Assembly: GCA_028680875.1 (NCBI GenBank)
Contig: JAQUJQ010000120.1
Span: forward strand, 1 to 5,380
DNA length: 5,380 nucleotides
From: Eubacteriales bacterium
GTDB lineage: Bacteria; Bacillota; Clostridia; Peptostreptococcales; Anaerovoracaceae
Reading direction: 5' to 3'
The notes under the pieces are model-generated. The model was not told the origin of the DNA and searched no databases. It saw only the letters and a list, made by a program, of their open reading frames with translations. Positions 1 to 5,305 of the stretch are shown here, piece after piece. Numbering within the stretch: position 1 is the stretch's first letter; each line of letters starts with the position of its first letter. The position numbers were made by a program, and so were the translations under genes.

Positions 1-954
1 CTTTTGGCTGATGGACGGCAGGTGTTATCCAATGTGATTTCATCTCAGATCAAGGTCCATCAGGCTTTTGGCGGGGTAGTACCGGAGATTGCTTCCAGGC
101 ATCATCTGAATAATATAAACAGTGTTTACGCCCAAGCTATGGAGGAAGCCGGAATGAAACTCAAGGATGTGGATTTGGTCGGTGTAACTTATGGCCCCGG
201 TCTGGTAGGAGCTCTACTTATTGGCCTTGCTGCTGCAAAGGCTATGGCCTTTGCGGCGGGAAAACCGTTGGTAGGAGTTCATCACATACAGGGACACATC
301 TGCGCTAATTATATAGAACATAAAGGTTTGGAGCCTCCTTTTTTGGCTTTGGTGGTTTCGGGTGGGCATACCCATTTAGTTGATGTGAAAGATTATAACC
401 TATATGAGGTCTTGGGCCGGACCAGGGATGATGCGGCAGGAGAGGCATTTGACAAGGTGGCAAGAGTGTTGGGGCTTGGTTATCCGGGTGGCCCTTTAAT
501 TGACCAGGTAGCTCAGAAGGGAAACTCTCATGCTATTGAGTTTAAACGAACTTTATTGGAAAAGGATAGTTTGGATTTTAGTTTTAGCGGCCTTAAGACA
601 GGGGTATTAAATTATATTAATACTCAAAAATTAAAAGACATTCCTATTTGTGTTAAAGACGTGGCTGCCGGCTTTCAACAGGCAGTGGTGGACGTTTTGG
701 TGATAAAGGCCATGACGGCCGCCGCCAGGACAAGCCGTGAAAAGCTGGTCCTGGCCGGGGGCGTTGCCGCAAACAGCCTCCTTCGTATATCATTGGAGGA
801 GGCCTGCCGAAAGGCGGGCATCGCCCTCTATTGTCCGTCTGTTGATTTATGTACGGACAATGCGGCCATGATTGGCTGCGCCGCCTACTATAAATATAAG
901 GCCGGTCTTACAGACGATTTTTCCTTGGATGCTTATCCGGCTTTACAATTATAA
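1..954 (+). CDS. tsaD: TsaD, tRNA t6A37 threonylcarbamoyltransferase subunit (5' end missing)
   Basis: TsaD transfers the threonylcarbamoyl group from threonylcarbamoyl-AMP to A37 of ANN-decoding tRNAs, working in the cytoplasm with TsaB and TsaE. The frame is open from base 1, and the visible protein begins at the DGR-x-VLSNVISSQ stretch that in full-length homologues follows about 18 residues (including the ExSCDET motif), so roughly 15-20 residues lie outside the window; the TTG at position 4 is not a real start. Family motifs in order: the metal-binding HHIQGH (HxxxH at 283-297), SGGHTHL, DDAAGEAFDKVAR, the YPGGP loop, DFSFSGLKT, LAGGVAANSLLR and the late CTDNAAM, whose Asp (856-858) is the third metal ligand in the family. 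The C-terminus looks complete at the TAA. In Firmicutes it usually ends a tsaE-tsaB-rimI-tsaD operon, which would lie upstream. GC content jumps sharply at about position 660 (see findings). Identity is very secure. Confidence 0.97.
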   Translation, partial: LLADGRQVLSNVISSQIKVHQAFGGVVPEIASRHHLNNINSVYAQAMEEAGMKLKDVDLVGVTYGPGLVGALLIGLAAAKAMAFAAGKPLVGVHHIQGHICANYIEHKGLEPPFLALVVSGGHTHLVDVKDYNLYEVLGRTRDDAAGEAFDKVARVLGLGYPGGPLIDQVAQKGNSHAIEFKRTLLEKDSLDFSFSGLKTGVLNYINTQKLKDIPICVKDVAAGFQQAVVDVLVIKAMTAAARTSREKLVLAGGVAANSLLRISLEEACRKAGIALYCPSVDLCTDNAAMIGCAAYYKYKAGLTDDFSLDAYPALQL

Positions 955-979
955 CGAGGCGGAGATGTCCTCCGCCTCG
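955..979 (+). terminator. Hairpin directly after tsaD, probable terminator
   Basis: A perfect 10-bp GC-rich inverted repeat (CGAGGCGGAG at 955-964, CTCCGCCTCG at 970-979) with a 5-base loop starts on the base after the tsaD stop codon. Its plus-strand downstream tract is weak (TTGAAATG). Read on the minus strand, the stem is followed by TTATAATTGT, so it may also stop transcription arriving from acpP. The stem is certain; the terminator role is inferred from position. Confidence 0.6.
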
Positions 980-1030
980 TTGAAATGCACAGATGTAAGA
1001 AAATTTTCTACGGATACATTATAAAAGAAG

Positions 1031-1080
1031 ATAAGGGACTATCCTTATAAGTGCGAAAAAGCGCACAATACCATCCCTTA
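1031..1080 (-). terminator. Nested inverted repeats after acpP, probable terminator
   Basis: On the minus strand, downstream of the acpP stop, TAAGGGA (1080-1074) can pair with TCCCTTA (1038-1032), enclosing a small hairpin GTGCG-CTTTTT-CGCAC (1066-1051). An alternative stem ATAAGG/CCTTAT (1048-1043 with 1036-1031) competes for the same 3' arm. The outer arm is followed on the minus strand by the T-rich TCTTCTTTTAT, as expected for an intrinsic terminator. The pairing is visible; that it ends the acpP transcript is inferred. Confidence 0.45.
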
Positions 1081-1106
1081 CATTCTTTATCCTTTAAATT
1101 TTTAAA

Positions 1107-1340
1107 CTATACTTCTACATTCTCTTCTACATATTTTACGATGTCGCTGATGGTTTGGAATTTTTCGGCGTCCTCATCAGGGACCTCAATTTCAAACTCA
1201 TCTTCGATAGCCATAATGATTTCCACTGCATCCAAAGAATCTGCTTCTAAATCTTTCATCAGATGCGTGTTCATGGTTATGACGTCCGCTTCCACACCTA
1301 ATTGCTCTACTATTATTTCTTTTATTTTATCAAGTACCAT
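1107..1340 (-). CDS. acpP: Acyl carrier protein
   Basis: This 77-residue acidic protein is a type II acyl carrier protein, which carries growing acyl chains as thioesters on a 4'-phosphopantetheine arm in fatty acid synthesis. The attachment site is Ser35 in the hallmark LEADSLDAVEIIMAIEDEF segment, and the length and strongly negative charge (E/D-rich helices II and III, ending EENVEV) are typical. The ATG at 1340 is supported by a GGAGGT ribosome binding site (1351-1346) five bases upstream. It lies 69 bp downstream of the ABC-F gene on the same strand but has a promoter of its own in that gap. No fab, plsX or rnc gene is next to it, unlike the usual acpP location, so it may be either the housekeeping ACP relocated or a second specialised ACP; the sequence itself looks like a fatty-acid-synthesis ACP. 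Confidence 0.96.
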   Translation of the reverse strand: MVLDKIKEIIVEQLGVEADVITMNTHLMKDLEADSLDAVEIIMAIEDEFEIEVPDEDAEKFQTISDIVKYVEENVEV

Positions 1341-1345
1341 AATTT

Positions 1346-1351
1346 ACCTCC
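1346..1351 (-). promoter_or_regulatory. Ribosome binding site of acpP
   Basis: GGAGGT on the minus strand, five bases before the ATG at 1340. It fixes the acpP start. Confidence 0.85.
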
Positions 1352-1377
1352 AATGATCTGGTGCTTTTATCAAACCT

Positions 1378-1406
1378 ATTATAAGTTACCCTTTTAAATA
1401 CTGCAA
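1378..1406 (-). promoter_or_regulatory. Probable sigma-A promoter of acpP
   Basis: On the minus strand a perfect -10 hexamer TATAAT (1383-1378) lies 17 bases downstream of TTGCAG (1406-1401), a partial match to the -35 consensus. It sits within the 69-bp gap after the ABC-F stop codon, leaving a leader of about 30 bases before the acpP start. This implies that acpP is transcribed independently of the ABC-F gene, with read-through still possible. Confidence 0.65.
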
Positions 1407-1409
1407 CAT

Positions 1410-3362
1410 CTATTTTACAAAATCATTAAGTTCTACCCAACGATAATAGGATATTTCCAAAGTCTCTTTGGTTGATTCCAATTGTTGTGAATAGGTCAGC
1501 AGAACGTTATGATCGGATAAAACTTCATCCTTGCACATTTCTTTTTCAAGCGTCTCAACTTCTTCTTCCATTTTAGCTATCGCTGTTTCTAAAGAGGCCA
1601 GTTCTCGTTCCCTCCTTCTTTGCTGAGCCTCCAATTCCTTGTTCTTACGTCGTCTTTCCAGTCTTAATTCTTTTGAAGAATTATTAAGGTAATTAGTATC
1701 ATTGTTTATTTTACCAAGCTCCAATAAATAGTTTCTACCTGAAGAGATAGATTGTTTTTTTTCCATGTAATAGTCATAACCGCCAGGGAAGCTTTCTATA
1801 CCGTACTCGGATAATTCAATAATCCTGGTTGGGACCTTATTTAAAAAATAACGATCATGGGATACAATCAGTAGTGTGCCGGGAAAATCCAGTAATGCAT
1901 TTTCAAAAACACCCTTTGCTGAAAAATCCAAATGGTTGGTTGGTTCATCCATAAGCAGGAAATTTGCTCCAGTTAACATTAGTTTCAGTAGGGAAAGCCG
2001 GGCCTTTTCTCCACCGGAAAGATCATGAACATTTTTAAATACATCATCTTTTCGGAATAAAAAACGCCCTAACAGGCCCCGGAGCTCCGATTCATTATAA
2101 AGGCGATAGGCCTGGTGAAGCTCTTCTAAAACTGTGCGGTTTCCGTCAGGCAGTTTTTGTTCTTGATCATAGTAGCCGAACACTACATTATGGCCTAATT
2201 GTATGATTCCGGTTTCAGGGGCCAATTGACTCAAAATGATCTTTAGCAAAGTTGTCTTGCCAACACCGTTAGACCCGACCATACAGATGCGCTCACCACG
2301 TTTAATATCCAAATTAACATTTTGAAAGAGTTGTTCTTCACCAAAGTTCATGGAAAGATCTTCTATATACAATACATCCGTTCCGGTTCGAAACTTTTCT
2401 TTGAATTGGACCTTCATGCGGCTTTTTCCTCCGGCGGGTCTTTCTAAGCGCTTTTCGTGTTCCAAACGTTTTTCCCTGGATCGGGCACGTTTGGCAAGCT
2501 TTTCTGTACCGCTCTGTTTAAAACGGCGTATGATTTCTTCTTGTCTTACAATTTCACGTTGTTGTTGGATATATTTTCGTAAAAAGTCCTCTTCTTCTTT
2601 TTGATTTTTTTCTAAATAGGTAGAATAATTTCCATGATAAATAGAAAGTTGATGGTCTTTAACTTCAAAAATACGGTTTACAATTTGATCTAAAAAATAA
2701 CGATCATGCGAAATGAGAATGATTGTACCGGTGTAGGTTTTCAAATATTGCTCCAACCACTTTAAAGTACCTATGTCTAAATGATTGGTCGGTTCGTCCA
2801 ATAAGAGAAGGTCAGGCTTTTTCAATAGGAGCGAGGCCAGTGCCAGTCTGGTACGTTCTCCTCCGGAAAGGGTAGAAATTTTTTTGTTATAGTCTTCTTC
2901 AGAAAACGCCATACTGGATAGGATCCCTTTAATTTCACTTGGATAGCTGTATCCGTTCATTCTTTCAAATGCATGGCTTTGCTGTTCATATTGGCGAAGC
3001 AAGGCGCTCGTCTCTTCTCCGCAGGAAGATCTTCTCGCTATTTCAGCGGTCAAGCTTTCCAGATTCTTTTCTATTTCAATTATATGAGAAAATATTGACA
3101 ACATCTCCTCATATACAGTTTTTCCAGAAGAAAAATGATCCTTTTGTTTTAAATAACCTACTGATAACTGTGGGTGAATGTTAAACTCTCCGGATTCAAA
3201 AACCAGCTCACCAGCCAGGATCGACAGCAGGGTAGATTTACCGGCACCATTATCTCCTACGATGCCGACACGATCTCCCTGGTTGACATGGAAGGACACT
3301 TTCGTTAAAATAGTATTAATGCCATAAGTTTTCGTTATATCCTTGACGGATAGAATAACCAT
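1410..3362 (-). CDS. ABC-F family ATPase (YdiF type), ribosome-associated
   Basis: This 650-residue soluble protein has two ABC ATPase domains and no membrane segments, the ABC-F plan; members bind the ribosomal E site and act as translation factors or, in some subgroups, in antibiotic protection. Domain 1 has Walker A GDNGAGKS (36-43), signature LSGGE (165-169) and Walker B LLLLDEP with catalytic Glu190. Domain 2 has GSNGVGKT (363-370), LSGGE (448-452) and LLMDEP with Glu473. Both are intact and followed by TNHLD and SHDRYF switch motifs. The basic helical linker at about 250-320 is the P-site-tRNA-interaction motif region. Residues about 563-635 form a charged coiled coil, as in YdiF/Uup-type members. 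The ATG at 3362 has a modest GGGGAA ribosome binding site. Location between tsaD and rex matches ydiF in Bacillus. A housekeeping translation role is likelier than resistance, but subgroup assignment needs a phylogeny. Confidence 0.93.
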   Translation of the reverse strand: MVILSVKDITKTYGINTILTKVSFHVNQGDRVGIVGDNGAGKSTLLSILAGELVFESGEFNIHPQLSVGYLKQKDHFSSGKTVYEEMLSIFSHIIEIEKNLESLTAEIARRSSCGEETSALLRQYEQQSHAFERMNGYSYPSEIKGILSSMAFSEEDYNKKISTLSGGERTRLALASLLLKKPDLLLLDEPTNHLDIGTLKWLEQYLKTYTGTIILISHDRYFLDQIVNRIFEVKDHQLSIYHGNYSTYLEKNQKEEEDFLRKYIQQQREIVRQEEIIRRFKQSGTEKLAKRARSREKRLEHEKRLERPAGGKSRMKVQFKEKFRTGTDVLYIEDLSMNFGEEQLFQNVNLDIKRGERICMVGSNGVGKTTLLKIILSQLAPETGIIQLGHNVVFGYYDQEQKLPDGNRTVLEELHQAYRLYNESELRGLLGRFLFRKDDVFKNVHDLSGGEKARLSLLKLMLTGANFLLMDEPTNHLDFSAKGVFENALLDFPGTLLIVSHDRYFLNKVPTRIIELSEYGIESFPGGYDYYMEKKQSISSGRNYLLELGKINNDTNYLNNSSKELRLERRRKNKELEAQQRRRERELASLETAIAKMEEEVETLEKEMCKDEVLSDHNVLLTYSQQLESTKETLEISYYRWVELNDFVK

Positions 3363-3401
3363 ATAATTTCCCCAATCTTAAATTTTATAAAAACCAGTTA
3401 C

Positions 3402-3430
3402 ATACTATCATTTTTGTGGTTATATATCCA
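3402..3430 (-). promoter_or_regulatory. Weak candidate promoter of the ABC-F gene
   Basis: On the minus strand TGGATA (3430-3425), 17 bases, then TAGTAT (3407-3402) each match the sigma-A hexamers at four of six positions. It is the best-spaced pair I could find in the divergent region, but TATAAA at 3389-3384 is an alternative -10. Low confidence. Confidence 0.25.
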
Positions 3431-3442
3431 GTCGTGTAAGGG

Positions 3443-3448
3443 TATAAT
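3443..3448 (+). promoter_or_regulatory. -10 element of the rex promoter
   Basis: A perfect TATAAT sits 60 bases before the rex start codon. The -35 region is poor (GTTATA at 3419-3424 with an 18-base spacer is the best option), which suits a weak regulated promoter. Initiation would be expected at about 3455, at the edge of the Rex-like operator. Confidence 0.55.
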
Positions 3449-3455
3449 CCGTGCA

Positions 3456-3473
3456 TAATTACTTTTTTAACAA
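3456..3473 (+). promoter_or_regulatory. Candidate Rex operator
   Basis: This 18-mer fits the clostridial Rex operator pattern TTGTTAA-N4-TTAACAA (consensus from memory): the right half TTAACAA (3467-3473) is perfect and the left half TAATTAC (3456-3462) matches at 4 of 7, giving 11 of 14 specified positions. It lies just downstream of the rex -10 element, where a bound repressor would block initiation, consistent with rex autoregulation. The region is AT-rich, so chance similarity cannot be excluded. Confidence 0.5.
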
Positions 3474-3508
3474 GTTACTTCTTATGATGGAATGTGGAGT
3501 GAGGGATT

Positions 3509-4144
3509 ATGAAAGAAAGTGGAAAAATATCAAATGCAGTAATCAGAAGGCTCCCAAGATACAGGAGGGCATTGAAGGAACTCATGAAGAAAGATGTAGA
3601 ACGAATTTCTTCCAATGAGCTGAGCGCATTAATCGGTTATACAGCATCCCAAATCCGTCAGGATCTTAATAATTTTGGAGGGTTTGGGCAACAAGGTTAT
3701 GGATATAATGTACAAGGGTTATATACGCAAATCGGTATGATTATGGGGTTGGATAAAGACTATAAAATGGTCATTGTCGGTTCGGGAAATCTAGGCCAGG
3801 CCATTGCCAATTATGCAACCTATTATAGGGCAGGGTTTGTAGTTGTCGGTATGTTTGATGTTAATCCAAAATTAATTGGAATCAGCATTAATGGCATTGA
3901 GGTTCAAGATTATGAAGTTTTAGGAGAATTTTTAAAGGAAAATAAGGTTGATATCGGCATCATTTGTACAACAAAATCAAGTGCTCAAAATGTTGCTGAT
4001 AAGCTATGCCAAGGAAATGTAAAAGGGATCTGGAATTTTGCTCCCATGGATATTGAGGTTAGCGAGGATGTGGCGTTAGAAAACGTTCATCTCAGTGACA
4101 GCCTTAATGCCTTGGCTTATTACATCAGCCACCCAATGCAATAA
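3509..4144 (+). CDS. rex: Redox-sensing transcriptional repressor Rex
   Basis: Rex is a cytoplasmic dimeric repressor that reads the NADH/NAD+ ratio: NADH binding releases it from operators in front of fermentation and respiration genes. The 211-residue length is standard. The N-terminal winged helix (about 7-60) includes the conserved RRLPRYRRAL and the recognition region YTASQIRQDL followed by NNFGGFGQQGYGY. The Rossmann domain carries the nucleotide-binding VIVGSGNLGQA (GSGNLG at 91-96), the acidic end of beta-2 in GMFDVNPKLIG, and WNFAP near 175. A short C-terminal helix (LSDSLNALAYYI) corresponds to the domain-swapped dimer helix. The ATG is supported by GGAGTGAGG (3496-3504). A Rex-like operator and a TATAAT lie upstream, suggesting autoregulation. 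The gene is alone, divergent from the ABC-F gene and convergent with ferredoxin. Identity is very secure. Confidence 0.97.
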   Translation: MKESGKISNAVIRRLPRYRRALKELMKKDVERISSNELSALIGYTASQIRQDLNNFGGFGQQGYGYNVQGLYTQIGMIMGLDKDYKMVIVGSGNLGQAIANYATYYRAGFVVVGMFDVNPKLIGISINGIEVQDYEVLGEFLKENKVDIGIICTTKSSAQNVADKLCQGNVKGIWNFAPMDIEVSEDVALENVHLSDSLNALAYYISHPMQ

Positions 4145-4160
4145 CTTCGATATAATGAAA

Positions 4161-4188
4161 AATAACCGTTTCGGCTGAAACGGTTATT
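4161..4188. terminator. Bidirectional intrinsic terminator between rex and ferredoxin
   Basis: A perfect 12-bp stem (AATAACCGTTTC at 4161-4172 with GAAACGGTTATT at 4177-4188) closes a four-base loop. On the plus strand it is followed by the T-rich CGTTCTTTATG, 16 bases after the rex stop; on the minus strand by TTTCATTAT continuing the stem's own TT, 20 bases after the ferredoxin stop. It can therefore end both convergent transcripts, probably better for ferredoxin. Confidence 0.88.
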
Positions 4189-4208
4189 CGTTCTTTATGA
4201 AGTCTTAA

Positions 4209-4379
4209 CTATTCTTCTACGGGGGCATCAACCGGGCATACATTTGCACAAGCCCCACACTCGATGCACTTATCAGGATCGATTACGTATATAGGATCCC
4301 CCTCAGAAATTGCTTCTGTCGGGCATTCCGGTTCGCAAGCACCACAGGCGATACAGGAATCGCTAATTACATAAGCCAT
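4209..4379 (-). CDS. 2[4Fe-4S] clostridial-type ferredoxin
   Basis: This 56-residue protein is a low-potential bacterial ferredoxin that carries single electrons for enzymes such as pyruvate:ferredoxin oxidoreductase and hydrogenases in the anaerobic cytoplasm. Both cluster motifs CX2CX2CX3CP are intact: Cys9, 12, 15, 19 and Cys38, 41, 44, 48. The two halves show the usual internal duplication, and the tail is acidic (PVEE). I chose the ATG at 4379 (MAYVISDSC) rather than in-frame ATGs at 4409 and 4397, because AAGGAGGAG (4394-4386) lies six bases before it and family members begin at this point. It has a strong promoter and its own terminator, so it is a single-gene transcript and probably well expressed. 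Convergent with rex, which may reflect shared redox physiology, but no good Rex site is seen at its promoter. Which enzymes it serves cannot be read from this window. Confidence 0.96.
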   Translation of the reverse strand: MAYVISDSCIACGACEPECPTEAISEGDPIYVIDPDKCIECGACANVCPVDAPVEE

Positions 4380-4385
4380 AATGAA

Positions 4386-4394
4386 CTCCTCCTT
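4386..4394 (-). promoter_or_regulatory. Strong ribosome binding site of ferredoxin
   Basis: AAGGAGGAG on the minus strand, six bases before the ATG at 4379. It decides the start, since the two upstream in-frame ATGs precede or overlap this site and would place it inside the coding region. Confidence 0.9.
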
Positions 4395-4419
4395 CATGTA
4401 TTGTTTCAATTAGCCTATT

Positions 4420-4431
4420 ATGTTTAAACAT
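4420..4431. repeat. 12-bp perfect palindrome at the ferredoxin start region
   Basis: ATGTTTAAACAT is its own reverse complement and lies directly downstream of the ferredoxin -10 element, covering the expected transcription start. It may be an operator, but a palindrome of this length is expected about once by chance in a window of this size. Confidence 0.35.
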
Positions 4432-4435
4432 GCTT

Positions 4436-4464
4436 ATTATAGCAGACACTCAACAAATAGACAA
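4436..4464 (-). promoter_or_regulatory. Sigma-A promoter of ferredoxin
   Basis: On the minus strand TTGTCT (4464-4459) is followed by exactly 17 bases and a perfect TATAAT (4441-4436). This gives a leader of about 50 bases before the ferredoxin ATG. The near-consensus arrangement predicts strong expression, as expected for an abundant electron carrier. Confidence 0.8.
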
Positions 4465-4501
4465 CATGAATTTATCTAATTTATAAGGAGAAAAAACACT
4501 G

Positions 4502-5305
4502 ATGAATATATATGGACTTTACGGAAAGAGTGGCACCGGTAAGAGTTATCAAGCTATGAATCTATGCAAGGAGATGAATGTAGAGAGTATCATTGATGAC
4601 GGTTTGTTTATCTATGGTAATCGGGTTCTAGCCGGTATTTCCGCTAAACGACAGCAAACCAAAATCGGTGCGATACGAACGGCTCTTTTTACCAATGATG
4701 CTCATTGCAAGGAAGTACGTGATAAGATTGCAGAAATAAATCCGGGGAGTATATTGATTTTGGGGACTTCTGATGATATGGTAAAGAAGATTGTGCAACG
4801 CTTAGGCTTGCCTGATATCTCTTTGATGATCCCTATTGAAGATATTACCACGGAGAACCAAAGAGAGGTAGCTAAGAAACAACGAAAAGACTTGGGAAAA
4901 CATGTAATACCGGCTCCTACTTTCCAGATTAAAAGGCAATTTTCCGGTTATTTTCTAGATCCTTTACGAATGTTTAGGGGGAGAGGAAGCAGGACAACAT
5001 TTTCGGAAAAAACCGTTGTGCGGCCTACTTATAGCTACTTAGGGGATTATGATCTTTCAGATAAAGTTATTGCGGACATCGTCATTTATATCGGTAAACG
5101 AACCAAAGGAGTGGATTCAGTTCTTAGGGTTTTGACCGAGAGCAATGCCGAGGGTGTCCGTATAAAAGTACAGGTTTTAATGGGATACGGGGTAATGATA
5201 ATCGATACAGCAAAGGAACTTCAGCAAAAGATAACAAAGCAAGTAGAAACTATGACTGCCTTCAACATCATGGCCGTAGATATTGATATTAAAGGACTTA
5301 AATAA
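4502..5305 (+). CDS. P-loop NTPase fused to a C-terminal Asp23/Gls24-like domain
   Basis: This 267-residue protein starts with a beta-strand and Walker A motif (NIYGLYGKSGTGKS, P-loop at 8-15), typical of a small P-loop NTPase. A hydrophobic strand ending in acidic residues (SILILGTSDD, 83-92) could be the Walker B strand. A basic stretch with K/R-rich segments (about 121-175) leads to a C-terminal region (about 184-267) resembling Asp23/Gls24 (DUF322): DKVIADIVIYIGKRTKGVDSV, a V-x-V-x-V-L-MGYGV strand pair, a helix AKELQQKITKQVETMTAFN and a final VDIDIKGL strand. No signal peptide or membrane segment is seen. Asp23-family proteins are linked to envelope stress in other Firmicutes, so an envelope-associated, ATP-dependent role is possible; I do not know an established function for the fusion. 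AAGGAG (4485-4490) is 11 bases before the ATG, a long spacing; an in-frame CTG at 4499 is possible. The next gene begins at the base after its stop. Confidence 0.8.
   Translation: MNIYGLYGKSGTGKSYQAMNLCKEMNVESIIDDGLFIYGNRVLAGISAKRQQTKIGAIRTALFTNDAHCKEVRDKIAEINPGSILILGTSDDMVKKIVQRLGLPDISLMIPIEDITTENQREVAKKQRKDLGKHVIPAPTFQIKRQFSGYFLDPLRMFRGRGSRTTFSEKTVVRPTYSYLGDYDLSDKVIADIVIYIGKRTKGVDSVLRVLTESNAEGVRIKVQVLMGYGVMIIDTAKELQQKITKQVETMTAFNIMAVDIDIKGLK
5291..5296 (+). promoter_or_regulatory. Ribosome binding site of the downstream gene, inside the preceding gene
   Basis: AAAGGA lies within the last codons of the P-loop gene, nine bases before the ATG at 5306. The stop TAA (5303-5305) directly abuts that ATG, so the two genes share a transcript and are likely translationally coupled. 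Confidence 0.55.

Noticed and set aside
1051..1356. Open reading frame on the plus strand opposite acpP
   Set aside because: Ser/Thr-rich, low-complexity translation with no ribosome binding site; it is the complement of a clear acyl carrier protein gene.
2350..2604. Open reading frame on the plus strand opposite the ABC-F linker
   Set aside because: Antisense to intact ABC-F coding sequence; Ser/Arg/Phe-rich translation from complementing Lys/Glu-rich codons, and no family motif.
1845..2714. Direct repeat of about 17 bases (AAAAAATAACGATCATG) near 1845 and again near 2697
   Set aside because: Both copies encode the SHDRYFL switch motif of the two homologous ABC domains, so this is conserved protein sequence rather than a DNA repeat element.
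2939..3184. Open reading frame on the plus strand opposite ABC-F domain 1
   Set aside because: Antisense to conserved ABC-F sequence, with no ribosome binding site or recognisable motif.
1410..3362. ABC-F gene as an antibiotic resistance determinant
   Set aside because: Core-gene location between tsaD and rex, a YdiF-like C-terminal coiled coil and no leader-peptide attenuator upstream argue for a housekeeping translation factor.
3414..3431. Second possible Rex site beginning TTGTGGT upstream of rex
   Set aside because: Only the first half resembles a Rex half-site; about half of the specified positions match overall, no better than expected in AT-rich DNA.
4380..4409. Ten-residue N-terminal extension of ferredoxin from an ATG at 4409
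   Set aside because: It would run through the strong AAGGAGGAG site at 4394-4386; family members start at MAY, which has ideal spacing to that site.
4458..4486. Plus-strand promoter for the P-loop gene: TAGACA, 17 bases, TTATAA
   Set aside because: The -35 match is good, but the -10 would overlap the ribosome binding site at 4485-4490 and put the transcript start too close to the ATG.
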